A program made the position numbers and the translations under genes. From positions 4,340,001 to 4,404,000 of the forward strand of contig CBDDPH010000002.1 of assembly GCA_965232265.1 (NCBI GenBank): DNA of 64,000 nucleotides. Direction: 5' to 3'. Of this stretch, positions 8,303 to 16,461 are shown piece by piece; the stretch's first letter is position 1, and each line of letters begins with the position of its first letter. The DNA comes from VXRD01 sp965232265 (GTDB taxonomy: Bacteria; Latescibacterota; UBA2968). The notes under the pieces were generated by a model. The model saw only the letters and a list, made by a program, of their open reading frames with translations. It ran no database searches and was not told the origin of the DNA.

Positions 8303-9410
8303 ATTGAGAACCGCAATTGAAGACCGCAAAAGCCGGTGGCAGATCAGTCTGTTGTTGGGCGAGCAGGCTGTCAGTGGTCTCGGTGTGGTAAAAAAACACA
8401 TGCAGATCGATTCTGCTGTTGTGAAAATGGGTGGCATTGCCGGTGTATGGACGGATTCCAATCATCGCCGCAAAGGATATGCCAGTCAGGCCATGTGGGA
8501 ATCGATTGCACTGATGGAGCGCCAGAACTGCGACATGAGCATTTTATTTGGCATTGCCGATTTTTACCATCGATATGGGTATGCCGTGGTATTTGCCAAT
8601 CAGTCTATGTCGTTGAAAACATCGCAATTATTGTCGCTGAACGGCCCTTTGAAAGCGCGGAAAGGGCGCAGGGCTGATCACGAGGCAATGCGCCGATTGT
8701 ACAAAAATTACAATGCCGCACGCTCAGGCATGGACGCACGTCAAAAGAACTGGAAGCCGAGATGGTATATGCCAAATTTAGGCAAAGATACGGTTCGTCG
8801 TGCGGGAAAATTTCTGGTGGTATATGACGCTCGGGACCGGGTGTGTGGATATGCAGTTTACGACATACAGGCGGGGCGCACCGTGGTAACAGAAGTGTGC
8901 GGAAAGGACCGCGAAGCACTTGCCTCTGTTGGGAAAACCATCGCGAGACGAGCAAAAGCTGAAGAAGTACTCTTTCATCTGCCTTGCGATGATCCATTTA
9001 TCTCGCTGTGCATACCCCTGGGATGTACGTGTTTGATTGCGTATCCGTTTAATCAAAGCGCAATGGGACGCATTATCCATCTGAATCGTCTGATGAAAAA
9101 ATTGCTGCCCGTATTCCAAAAACGATGGGCGCATTCAGAATTGAATTGGACAGGTGAATTTGCCATTGAGACGGACATTGGGCGCGTGGGCTTCGAGATT
9201 TCCGAGTCGGATATTGTCCTGGCCGATGTTGGTGGCCGTGCCCGGGTGTCAATGCCTCAAATGGCGTTGACCCAACTGGTAATGGGGTATCGGCAGGTAG
9301 GCGACATTGCTTATAGTGATGAAATAAAAATACCCAGACAACTACTACCCGTGCTGGATATCCTGTTTCCCAAAGGCAATCCGTATATGTGGTGGACAGA
9401 TCGATTTTAG
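8295..9410 (+). CDS. Eis-like GNAT N-acetyltransferase with C-terminal extension
   Basis: 371 residues, longer than a single GNAT domain. The N-terminal part carries GIAGVWTDSNHRRKGYAS at about 47-64, where the R-R-K-G-Y acetyl-CoA pyrophosphate loop is clear, followed by FYHRYGY, typical of Eis/YitI-type acetyltransferases. A second GNAT-like region follows and the C-terminal about 100 residues resemble the SCP2-like sterol-carrier fold found in Eis proteins (family knowledge, not proven here). Amine substrate unknown. The start overlaps the dioxygenase gene by 8 bp, so translation is probably coupled. Confidence 0.8.
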   Translation: MAELRTAIEDRKSRWQISLLLGEQAVSGLGVVKKHMQIDSAVVKMGGIAGVWTDSNHRRKGYASQAMWESIALMERQNCDMSILFGIADFYHRYGYAVVFANQSMSLKTSQLLSLNGPLKARKGRRADHEAMRRLYKNYNAARSGMDARQKNWKPRWYMPNLGKDTVRRAGKFLVVYDARDRVCGYAVYDIQAGRTVVTEVCGKDREALASVGKTIARRAKAEEVLFHLPCDDPFISLCIPLGCTCLIAYPFNQSAMGRIIHLNRLMKKLLPVFQKRWAHSELNWTGEFAIETDIGRVGFEISESDIVLADVGGRARVSMPQMALTQLVMGYRQVGDIAYSDEIKIPRQLLPVLDILFPKGNPYMWWTDRF

Positions 9411-9427
9411 TAAGAAAGGAGATACCA

Positions 9428-10312
9428 ATGTCAACCTTTACAATCGGCTTACTGAGTCCCGGGGACATGGGACACGTCGTTGGACAAGTGGCAATAGCCA
9501 ACGGCGCCCGGGTAATAACCTGTCTGAATGGCCGCAGTGAGCGCACGCGCAAACTCGCAGAAATAGCGGGCATCGAAGACGTACCCACTTATGCCGACCT
9601 CGTGCGCGAAGCTTCACTCGTAATATGCATTCTCGTCCCCGCAGCCGCAGAATCGGTAGCCGCTCGCGTGGCTGACGCGCTGAAAGAAACGAATGAACAA
9701 ATTGTATATACCGATTGCAACGCAATAGCTCCGGCAACAACTGTACGCATTGGCAAAACAATCGAAAACGCGGGCAGTGTATTTGTCGATGCGGGTATTA
9801 TCGGCGGACCGCCACGACAGCCTGGAGGCACGCGGTTTTACTGTTCGGGCCCAGACACATCGGCCTTTGAAAAACTGAACGACTACGGGCTGGACGCACG
9901 AAAAGTAGGCGATGAAATCGGACAGGCGTCGGGCTTGAAAATGTGCTATGCCGCACAGACCAAAGGAACGACCGCGCTACAAACGGAATTGCTCATCGCC
10001 GCGCGGCGCATGGGCCTGTACGAAGGATTGATCGCAGAGTGGGAAATGAGCCAGCAAGACCGGTTGGCGGGCATGGAGCGGGGCTTGCCGGGCATGCCGA
10101 CCAAAGCAAAGCGGTGGATCGGTGAAATGGAGGAAATCGCCAAAACCTTTGGCGATCTGGGACTCACGCCCAAAATATACGAAGGCGCCGCAGACATGTA
10201 TCGCCTCGTCAGCGAAACACCACTGGCAGACGAAGCACCTGAAACGCGAGATAGAAACCGAACACTCGCGCAGGTCATCGATATCTTTGCCGAACAATCG
10301 AAAGATAAATAG
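9428..10312 (+). CDS. NAD(P)-dependent 6-phosphogluconate dehydrogenase-like protein (DUF1932 type)
   Basis: 294 residues. The Rossmann domain opens with IGLLSPGDMGHVVG, the G-x-x-x-P-G-x-M-G pattern of beta-hydroxyacid dehydrogenases. The GGPP motif of the second segment follows, then a helical C-terminal half beginning SGLKMCYAAQTKGTTAL, where K-x-x-x-A is the DUF1932 style of catalytic helix. Substrate is unknown; relatives reduce or oxidise 3-hydroxy acids or imines. I chose the ATG at 9428 because AAGAAAGGAG precedes it by six bases; the frame is open further upstream. It follows the acetyltransferase by 17 bp and completes that operon. Confidence 0.83.
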   Translation: MSTFTIGLLSPGDMGHVVGQVAIANGARVITCLNGRSERTRKLAEIAGIEDVPTYADLVREASLVICILVPAAAESVAARVADALKETNEQIVYTDCNAIAPATTVRIGKTIENAGSVFVDAGIIGGPPRQPGGTRFYCSGPDTSAFEKLNDYGLDARKVGDEIGQASGLKMCYAAQTKGTTALQTELLIAARRMGLYEGLIAEWEMSQQDRLAGMERGLPGMPTKAKRWIGEMEEIAKTFGDLGLTPKIYEGAADMYRLVSETPLADEAPETRDRNRTLAQVIDIFAEQSKDK

Positions 10313-10328
10313 ATTACAAGTTATTGAT

Positions 10329-10583
10329 ATGGCGTATGAGTTGACAGAACATGCGCGTGATAGTTTGCGTAAGCGTCCCAATATTCGTACAGAGTGGATT
10401 GAAAGCGTACTCGACCATCCCGAGCGCGTGGACCCCGACAAACATGATCCAGAACTAGAACACCGATTAGGGCGAATTCGGGAATATGATGATCGCGTAT
10501 TGCGTGTGATTGAAAAAAAAGATACATTTCCGTTAAAAATCATTACCTGCTATTTTGATCGCACGATGCGGAGGAAATTATGA
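10329..10583 (+). CDS. DUF4258-like small protein, possible toxin of a two-gene module
   Basis: 84 residues, basic, starting MAYELTEHARDSLRKR and ending FDRTMRRKL. The H-A-R-x-S/R-x-x-x-R opening and the E-H-R-x-G/R-x-R core match the DUF4258 family, which resembles RelE/BrnT-type RNases in size and pattern. Its last bases overlap the next start as ATGA, the usual arrangement of toxin-antitoxin-like pairs with DUF2283. It sits 16 bp behind the DUF1932 gene, so it could be transcribed from upstream. Toxicity is inference. Confidence 0.7.
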   Translation: MAYELTEHARDSLRKRPNIRTEWIESVLDHPERVDPDKHDPELEHRLGRIREYDDRVLRVIEKKDTFPLKIITCYFDRTMRRKL

Positions 10584-10798
10584 AATTAAAAATAGATGAA
10601 GAAGCTGATGCTCTTCACCTTCAACTGGTAAATATTCCTGTTGAGGAGTCAGAGGAGGTTGCGCCTGGTGTCATCATCGACTACGATGCATCTGAACAGG
10701 TCGTAGGTCTTGAAATTTTGTATCTCTCCAAGAGAGAACAACCGATCAATCTTATGGATTTTCAATTTGAGACACGACCGAAAAAGTTGGCGCGTTAA
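10580..10798 (+). CDS. DUF2283 family protein, possible antitoxin partner
   Basis: 72 residues, acidic. The sequence MKLKIDEEADALHL with VAPGVIIDYDASEQVVGLEIL is the hallmark of DUF2283: a Y/H-x-x-x-AD-x-L strand, then D-Y-D and G-I/L-E-I-L. Such proteins are regularly encoded directly after DUF4258 proteins. It starts inside the stop of that gene (ATGA) and is followed by a good intrinsic terminator, so the pair forms the end of a transcript. Confidence 0.8.
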   Translation: MKLKIDEEADALHLQLVNIPVEESEEVAPGVIIDYDASEQVVGLEILYLSKREQPINLMDFQFETRPKKLAR

Positions 10799-10823
10799 GG
10801 TCAACACCGTGCCGCAAAACATT

Positions 10824-10862
10824 CCCCTTTTCTATACTTAATGGGAAAGGGGTTATTTTTTA
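10824..10862 (+). terminator. Intrinsic terminator after the DUF4258/DUF2283 pair
   Basis: CCCCTTT at 10824-10830 pairs with AAAGGGG at 10846-10852, followed by TTATTTTTT. The T-run on the plus strand fits termination of the upstream operon before the dehydrogenase promoter. Confidence 0.75.
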
Positions 10863-10884
10863 TAAACATAGGCCCAATGGTAAA

Positions 10885-10913
10885 TTGACTTTTCGATTTT
10901 GACAAGCTATATT
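10885..10913 (+). promoter_or_regulatory. Sigma-70-type promoter for the alcohol dehydrogenase operon
   Basis: TTGACT (10885-10890), a 17-base spacer and TATATT (10908-10913). It lies just after a terminator and about 45 bases before the GTG start at 10959, so it is well placed to drive the dehydrogenase, gamma-glutamyltransferase and aminotransferase. Confidence 0.65.
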
Positions 10914-10958
10914 ACGCGGTCATAATAAATACGTAGAACTTTAGACTGGGGAGATCAA

Positions 10959-12002
10959 GTGAAAGCAGCACAAATCGTCGCACCCAGACGCATTGTGGTC
11001 GTCGAAACAGACGAACCACAACTCCTGGGTGCTGGGCAAGTAAAAATTCAACTCGAACGCGCATGTCTTTGCGGTTCAGACGTGCCATTATGGGATTACG
11101 ACCACAACGAACTGGCAGAAAGAGCGCGGCTCAATCCGCGCAAAGCAAAACGCGCACCATTTGTCGATTACGTCAACGGAGACCCATATCCCCTGCGCGT
11201 CGGCATGTCAATTCACGAATGCCTGGGCACAGTCGTTGAATCGACATCCGGCCAATTTCAAACCGGCGACTTTGTCCTTGCACTCCCCGACGCACAAAGG
11301 GGACTGTGCGAATATATTTGCGCCCCCGACAGCCGAACCATTCCACTGCCCAAAGGCGCAGTACCCGACGAGCAAATTCTGATGACCCAACCCCTGGGCA
11401 CAGTCGTCTGGGCATGTCAAAAACTCGGCAACATCGTCGATAGCGATGTGGCAATTGTCGGACAAGGCCCGATGGGACTGATGTTCACGCGCATGCTGGC
11501 AAATTTGGGCGCGCGAACCGTAATTGGACTCGACAAATTGGACTACCGCTTGCACACCGCAAAAAAAATGCACGCAACCCATACCGTCAACGTCGATCAA
11601 GACGACCCTGTGGAAGCCATCAGCGAGATCACAAACGGCAAAATGGCGGACCTGGTGGTCGAAGCAGTCGGTCATCAGACAAAAACGCTCAATTCGTGCA
11701 TGAAACTCGTGCGCCACATGGGCACACTGCTGTGCTTTGGCGTACCCGACGATGCGTATTATCCATTTGCATATCCCGAATTTTTCAGATTAAATCTCAA
11801 CCTGATCTCCACAGTCGGTCCCAATGTGGTGCCCAACTTTTCTCTTGCCCGCGACCTGATCGCACAGGGACGTGTTGACATGGCACCTCTGGTAACACAC
11901 ATATTGCCCTTTGAAGAGATTCAGCGTGGGTATGAGCTATTCACAGATCGCCTCGATGGGGCCATTAAAGTGGTTATCGATTACAATTCGCTGCGAACCT
12001 GA
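10959..12002 (+). CDS. Zinc-type medium-chain alcohol/polyol dehydrogenase
   Basis: 347 residues of the MDR superfamily. The catalytic zinc ligand is C38 in the LCGSD motif, with H-E in IHECLG as the second ligand region. The Rossmann nucleotide-binding turn is VGQGPMG. The four-cysteine structural zinc lobe common to classical alcohol and threonine dehydrogenases is not visible after GDFVLALPDA, which marks a sub-family lacking that site. GTG start with GGGGAG upstream. It is the first gene of a probable three-gene operon with gamma-glutamyltransferase and an aminotransferase, suggesting use of an amino-acid or polyol compound; the substrate is unknown. Confidence 0.87.
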   Translation: MKAAQIVAPRRIVVVETDEPQLLGAGQVKIQLERACLCGSDVPLWDYDHNELAERARLNPRKAKRAPFVDYVNGDPYPLRVGMSIHECLGTVVESTSGQFQTGDFVLALPDAQRGLCEYICAPDSRTIPLPKGAVPDEQILMTQPLGTVVWACQKLGNIVDSDVAIVGQGPMGLMFTRMLANLGARTVIGLDKLDYRLHTAKKMHATHTVNVDQDDPVEAISEITNGKMADLVVEAVGHQTKTLNSCMKLVRHMGTLLCFGVPDDAYYPFAYPEFFRLNLNLISTVGPNVVPNFSLARDLIAQGRVDMAPLVTHILPFEEIQRGYELFTDRLDGAIKVVIDYNSLRT

Positions 12003-12046
12003 CCAGCGTGACAACTTTGACAAATACAAAAGGGAGGTTTTTACTT

Positions 12047-13633
12047 GTGGCAGCAACGTTTGAATACGGCGCAGTAGTTGGACAACCCGAATCCGATTCT
12101 GCGGCTGTAAGCATATTGAGAAAAGGCGGTAATGCAGTCGATGCCGCGGTGACAGCGGCATTTCTCGCCTGTGTTCTATCGCCCAAATCCTGCGGCATTG
12201 GCGGTTATGGCGGCGCGATGACCGCCTATATTGGTGGCGAAGTCGTCTGCATCGACTTTAACACAGTCGCGCCCAAAGACGCCCACGACAGGATGTTTCG
12301 CGTAACGCGCTCCGACGGGCGATTTGGTTCTGCAGTCAGCGGTTATGCCAATTCAACCGGCTATAAGGCCATCTCCGTACCCGGCGTCCTATCAGGTCTT
12401 GGTCTGGCCCTGGAAAAATTTGGCAAAATGCCACTATCTGAGGTACTCGCACCCGCTATTCGCGCATGTGAGCGCGGATTTCGGGTATCGGCAAACTACG
12501 CTACCGGTGTCGCCCAAAGCGAAGCGCGCATTCGCGAGTTCCCAGAAACAGCCCGCTTATTGATGATCAGTGGCGAAGTGCCCAAAAGCGGAGACCGCGC
12601 ACAAAACCCCTACCTGGGCAAAATGCTCAGTCAGGTAGCAGACAAAGGGGTGCGCGAATTTTACGAAGGACGCATCGCAGAGCGCATTGTCAAACATATC
12701 CAAGATAACGGTGGCATTTTATCGCGAGATGATCTGGCAAATTACGAAGCCCAAGTCGTTGACCCTGTGCAAACAGCTTGTATGGAATACGATGTGTACA
12801 GCTCGCCCCTTTGCAGTGCTGGATTGAGCCTGGCGCAAATGTGTGCCATTGCCGACGAAGCCGAATTAGACCTCTACGCGCGAGACTCCGCTCGATTGGC
12901 CCATGGCATGGTCGAAATCATTCGCGCAGCCTGGATGGACCGATACCGGTATTTTGGCGATCCAAAGCAAATACCTGTAGATACAGACATGCTGATGTCG
13001 GATATCAATCTCGGTGCAAATGCCAAAGAAATTGCCACATATATTGCCGAAGGAAAACGCGGACAATCGCTATTGCGGCCATTTTACACGGGTGGCACGA
13101 CGCATATTTGCACAATAGACGCGCAAAGCAACATGGTCGCGCTGACCCTCACACACGGACCGGGCTATGGCTCTTTTGTAACCATTCCCCGCATGGGCTT
13201 GTTGATGAATGCGGGCATGTCGCGGTTTGACCCCGGTTCGGGCTTAAAAAACTCAATTGCCCCCGGCAGAGCACCCATCATGAATATGGCGCCAACCATT
13301 GTGTTGCAAGATGGCGAACCCGTCCTGACTGTGGGCGCGTCCGGCGGTACGCGCATCCCCTCGTCTGTCTTTCAGGTTTTGGCGCGGAGGCTGGTACTCG
13401 ACGAAGACCCCGAATGGTCCATCGCGGCCCCTCGGGTACATTCAGAAGGCAATGAATGGGTAAGCATAGAAGAAGAATTCGGCGAAGCCGCGCCAGATTA
13501 TCTGAGTTCAATCGGATACAAACTAAACAAAAAGGGCGCGGCAGCCGCCCGTGTTCGGATGATTGAGATTGTGGAAGACGGATTGCTGGCCATGTACGAT
13601 CCGCGCATGAAAGCACGAGAAAAAGGGTATTAA
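12047..13633 (+). CDS. Gamma-glutamyltransferase family protein
   Basis: About 528 residues, a member of the Ntn-hydrolase GGT family that transfers or hydrolyses gamma-glutamyl groups and is made as a proenzyme cut before a Thr. The N-terminal GGNAVDAAVTAAF and GIGGYGGAM are typical. The autoprocessing Thr is in FYTGGTTHICTIDAQ, where T-T-H begins the small subunit, and the GASGGTRIPSSVFQV stretch is the usual late motif. No secretion signal is visible, so it may act in the cytoplasm, unlike periplasmic Ggt. I prefer the GTG at 12047 because GGGAGG is 9 bases upstream; an earlier GTG at 12008 is in frame. Confidence 0.87.
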   Translation: MAATFEYGAVVGQPESDSAAVSILRKGGNAVDAAVTAAFLACVLSPKSCGIGGYGGAMTAYIGGEVVCIDFNTVAPKDAHDRMFRVTRSDGRFGSAVSGYANSTGYKAISVPGVLSGLGLALEKFGKMPLSEVLAPAIRACERGFRVSANYATGVAQSEARIREFPETARLLMISGEVPKSGDRAQNPYLGKMLSQVADKGVREFYEGRIAERIVKHIQDNGGILSRDDLANYEAQVVDPVQTACMEYDVYSSPLCSAGLSLAQMCAIADEAELDLYARDSARLAHGMVEIIRAAWMDRYRYFGDPKQIPVDTDMLMSDINLGANAKEIATYIAEGKRGQSLLRPFYTGGTTHICTIDAQSNMVALTLTHGPGYGSFVTIPRMGLLMNAGMSRFDPGSGLKNSIAPGRAPIMNMAPTIVLQDGEPVLTVGASGGTRIPSSVFQVLARRLVLDEDPEWSIAAPRVHSEGNEWVSIEEEFGEAAPDYLSSIGYKLNKKGAAAARVRMIEIVEDGLLAMYDPRMKAREKGY

Positions 13634-13634
13634 A

Positions 13635-13665
13635 GGTAGGTGGCGGTTTCAAACCGCCACCTACC
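13635..13665. repeat. Perfect 15-bp palindrome
   Basis: GGTAGGTGGCGGTTT (13635-13649) is mirrored exactly by AAACCGCCACCTACC (13651-13665) around a single C. It starts two bases after the stop of the gamma-glutamyltransferase gene. No T-run follows. It looks like a dispersed palindromic unit rather than a plain terminator, though it could slow or attenuate transcription into the aminotransferase gene. Confidence 0.7.
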
Positions 13666-13701
13666 CTCACATCTCACCTTACTTAACTGGAGATAAATCA
13701 C

Positions 13702-14820
13702 ATGGAGCGATATCCTTTTGGCAGCGGGCGTCCCGATCCGGCATCGTTTCCCAAGCGGGAATTGGCCGAAGCCGCCATGCGTATCTTGCCCGAAATGGGC
13801 AATGAACTGGCACTTTATCCCGGCACATTGGGATATCAACCCATGCGACAGGTCCTGGCCGACCGTTTGTTGCGACGCGAAGGGATCGCCCCTCCCGTTG
13901 AAGAAATCGCATTGACCAATGGCTCAATGCAGCCCGTGACCTTAATGGCGCAGATGTTTATCGATCAACCCGGCGATGGCGTCGTCATGGAGGAATTTTG
14001 CTATTCCGGCACAATTGGTGCCTATAACAAAGAAGGCGCGGAATTGGTGAGCATTCCCGTGGATGAGCACGGCATGCGGATGGACGCGCTATCCGACGAA
14101 CTAAAAAAACGGGGCGATAGCGGAAAACTGCCCAAATTCATTTATGTACTCGCAACATTCCAAAATCCCACAGGTGCGATCATGCCCCTCGAACGGCGAA
14201 AAGAACTGCTGCAAATAGCCGCACAGTACGAACTCCCCGTCGTCGAAGACCACTGCTATGCCGACACCGTGTACGAAGACGATTATTACGTACCTTCCCT
14301 CTACACCCTCCCATCAGAAGTACCCGTAGTACATATTGAATCCCTCTCCAAAATTCTGGGTCCAGGTGTGCGCCTGGGGTGCTTTTTCACCAAACAACCC
14401 CTCCTGGGCAAAATTTTGCAAATTCGTCGAGATGGCGGCACGAGTTCGCTCGCCGCAGCCATTGTGTACGAATACTTCCGCGAGCACCTGTGGACCCATG
14501 TCAACAACATCAACGCAATCGTCAAAGAAAAGCGCGATTTGATGTTTGAAATGCTGGGACAATCTCCCGACGCTTTTGAATGGTTCAGCCGTCCCAAAGG
14601 CGGGTTATTTATCTGGGTCAAATTGCCCGATGCCACCGATGTGATCAAATGCGAACAAATCGCCGAATCTCACGGGATCGACTACGCCACCGGCAAAGCA
14701 TTTCACGTACACCACGACGACGTGCCCTACCTGCGCCTCGCATTTGGCTACGCATCCCTCGCACAAATTCGAGAAGGTATTCCCAAGTTGGCCGAATGCG
14801 TCCTGGCAACGCAGAAGTGA
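13702..14820 (+). CDS. PLP-dependent aminotransferase (class I/II, 2-aminoadipate/LysN-like)
   Basis: 372-residue fold-type I aminotransferase, cytoplasmic. The Schiff-base lysine is K217 in IESLSKILGPGVRLG; the preceding P-T-G-A (QNPTGAIMP) is the cofactor-contacting Asn-Pro-Thr-Gly. The layout matches the catalytic part of MocR/2-aminoadipate aminotransferases without the GntR DNA-binding domain. ATG start with GGAG 9 bases upstream. It lies 68 bp behind the gamma-glutamyltransferase gene, with a perfect palindrome in the gap. It would deaminate the amino acid released or modified by its neighbours. Confidence 0.86.
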   Translation: MERYPFGSGRPDPASFPKRELAEAAMRILPEMGNELALYPGTLGYQPMRQVLADRLLRREGIAPPVEEIALTNGSMQPVTLMAQMFIDQPGDGVVMEEFCYSGTIGAYNKEGAELVSIPVDEHGMRMDALSDELKKRGDSGKLPKFIYVLATFQNPTGAIMPLERRKELLQIAAQYELPVVEDHCYADTVYEDDYYVPSLYTLPSEVPVVHIESLSKILGPGVRLGCFFTKQPLLGKILQIRRDGGTSSLAAAIVYEYFREHLWTHVNNINAIVKEKRDLMFEMLGQSPDAFEWFSRPKGGLFIWVKLPDATDVIKCEQIAESHGIDYATGKAFHVHHDDVPYLRLAFGYASLAQIREGIPKLAECVLATQK

Positions 14821-14852
14821 AGTTTTGAGCCGCTTATTGATCTTTCAATAAT

Positions 14853-15555
14853 GTGGACATCGCTATGGGTCTTTCTCCCCATTTTCTCTCACTGGACCTC
14901 GAAGTCAGCAAGCAAGATCACCGCATTCGCGCATTTGCCGCGGTGCGTCCGGATGTCGATCGCCCTCTAGTCTTCCAAGGCGGCGACCTAGCAACGGCGT
15001 TGGCAAAGCTCGACGGCTTCGCTGATGGCGCGAACTTTCTGCTCGGTCACAACCTGATCAATTTCGATCTGCCCCATTTGAAAGCCGCAGAGCCAGATCT
15101 ACAGATGTTGAAGCTACCGCCGGTAGATACATTGTGGCTCAATCCCCTCGCCTTTCCCCGCAATCCCTATCACCACCTCGTCAAACACTATCAGGATGGA
15201 CAGCTCAAACGCGGGCGATTGAACGACCCGGAACTCGATGCCCGCCTCGCGCTGGAAGTCTTCAACAGTCAACAAATCGCGTTACGCGATAGCCGCCCTA
15301 TCGCCCGGTGATCCGATAGAGACGCGGATTGCCAAAACTGGCTCATGGGAATTGCTGGACCAATCAGGGATGGTGGTGGGGCGTCTTGCCCAGGCGTTTG
15401 AACCCCCACCGGGAATGCGGTGTAGATCTGCCACAGTCTTCGCCGTCGTGGATTGGAGCCGCGAAGCATCGGAGCCGCAGTACCGCGACCACGTAAAATG
15501 CGATGCATGGGAGGTTGTGGTGCCGGAACTGGTGTTCGAGCCAGAACGCGAGTAG
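14853..15555 (+). pseudogene. Remnant of a 3'-5' exonuclease/RecQ-like helicase gene, internally deleted and frame-broken
   Basis: Two pieces in different frames. The 5' piece (14853-15311; GTG, or ATG at 14865) carries a DEDD exonuclease core: SLDLEVS (first acidic pair), GHNLINFDLPHL (third) and NDPELDARLALEVF (fourth). The 3' piece (about 15290-15555, +1 frame) reads WELLDQSGMVVGRLAQAF and ends WEVVVPELVF, which I recognise as the C-terminal tail of large exonuclease-helicase proteins. The ATPase middle is absent. The join near 15285-15300 both deletes the helicase and shifts the frame. Assignment of the family is moderate; that it is broken is clear from the two frames. Confidence 0.6.
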
Positions 15556-15586
15556 CACGCCAAAATCTGTTTATTCAGAATTTTCC

Positions 15587-15615
15587 TTGATGATTTGGCG
15601 TCTTAATAGTAAACT
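15587..15615 (+). promoter_or_regulatory. Possible promoter of the HicAB pair
   Basis: TTGATG (15587-15592), 17-base spacer, TAAACT (15610-15615), about 60 bases before the hicA start. The match is moderate; an overlapping TATGAT (15620-15625) is an alternative -10. Confidence 0.3.
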
Positions 15616-15675
15616 TTGATATGATTCTACTGACTCAATTGAAAATGAACGGCAATGGAGTAAGCGCAATAAATC

Positions 15676-15882
15676 ATGAACGGAAGGGAATTTGTCAGAC
15701 GTGCCAGACGTTATGCGAGAAAGACAGGCGAGGAATTCCGATTTAATCAACGTCGCGGCAAGGGTAGCCATGGGATGCTTTACATGGGCAATCGTCAAAC
15801 CACTGTTCCATACAAAGAAATTGGCACAAGTCTGCTGGCCTCCATGCTGAAAGACCTTGACATCGACAGGAAGGAGTTTTAA
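15676..15882 (+). CDS. hicA: HicA-type mRNA interferase toxin
   Basis: 68 residues, basic, double-stranded-RNA-binding-like fold. The diagnostic G-S-H motif with catalytic His is in RGKGSHGMLYMGNRQTTVP, and the C-terminal L-x-x-M-L-K-D-L-x-I ends the family pattern. HicA cleaves mRNA and is held inactive by HicB. ATG start with TGGAG about 15 bases before; it is 3 bp from the next gene. The module lies directly behind a broken exonuclease/helicase gene, a typical accessory position. Confidence 0.87.
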   Translation: MNGREFVRRARRYARKTGEEFRFNQRRGKGSHGMLYMGNRQTTVPYKEIGTSLLASMLKDLDIDRKEF

Positions 15883-15885
15883 TCC

Positions 15886-16314
15886 ATGCGCTATCTCTAT
15901 CCATGCCTTCTCACACCAGAGAAAGAGGGTGGTTTCTTCGTGTCCTTCCCAGATATTCCTGGTGCATTGACCTGTGGTGATGACCGCACTGAGGCCCTCG
16001 AAATGGCCGAAGATGCTCTCGTCGCCATGCTCGCTGTGTACGTCCAACAACAACGAGAAATCCCAACACCAAGCCCTGTTGCCGACGGTCAGGAACTCGT
16101 CGCAGTCCCGCCTATCGCCGCCGCCAAGTTGGCGCTCTATACGGCCATGCGCGAGCAGGGAATTACTGGGGAAGCACTCGCCACTCGTCTAAACCTGAGC
16201 GACTCAGCCATCCGCAAATTGCTCGACCCGGACTGCTACTCTCACATCAGTCAGATCATGAGCGCACTCCGAACCGTCGGGCGCAGCCTAGTCATAGAAG
16301 ACAGAGCCGCATAG
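15886..16314 (+). CDS. hicB: HicB-type antitoxin with C-terminal DNA-binding domain
   Basis: 142 residues. The N-terminal half is the partially degraded RNase H-like HicB fold: GGFFVSFPDIPGALTCGDDR, then EALEMAEDALVAML. The C-terminal half (about 95-135) is a helix-turn-helix of the XRE type, with GEALATRLNLSDSAIRKLLD as the recognition region. It neutralises HicA and should repress its own promoter. It follows hicA by 3 bp. Order toxin-antitoxin is the common one for HicAB. Confidence 0.88.
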   Translation: MRYLYPCLLTPEKEGGFFVSFPDIPGALTCGDDRTEALEMAEDALVAMLAVYVQQQREIPTPSPVADGQELVAVPPIAAAKLALYTAMREQGITGEALATRLNLSDSAIRKLLDPDCYSHISQIMSALRTVGRSLVIEDRAA

Positions 16315-16347
16315 TCGCCCATGATTTTCGTAGTGTAAAAAAACTTT

Positions 16348-16427
16348 CTGGATTGCGGCCCCGTATTACAACCTTACGGGACATGCTCTAAGCATGCCGC
16401 AATGACAAAGCCTGCCGCGATGACGGC
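16348..16427. repeat. Dispersed repeat copy A (CTGGATTGCGGC ... CATGCCGCAATGAC)
   Basis: CTGGATTGCGGC (16348-16359) is followed by CATGCCGCAATGAC (16393-16406) and TGCCGCGATGACGGC (16413-16427), so GATTGCGGC pairs with GCCGCAATG-type sequence as an inverted repeat. A shorter relative with the same two blocks lies at 39781-39816, 23 kb away. Non-coding, between hicB and the Mrp gene. Confidence 0.6.
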
Positions 16428-16461
16428 TTTCAGGCACAGGCAAAAAAAATAGGAGTATAAT

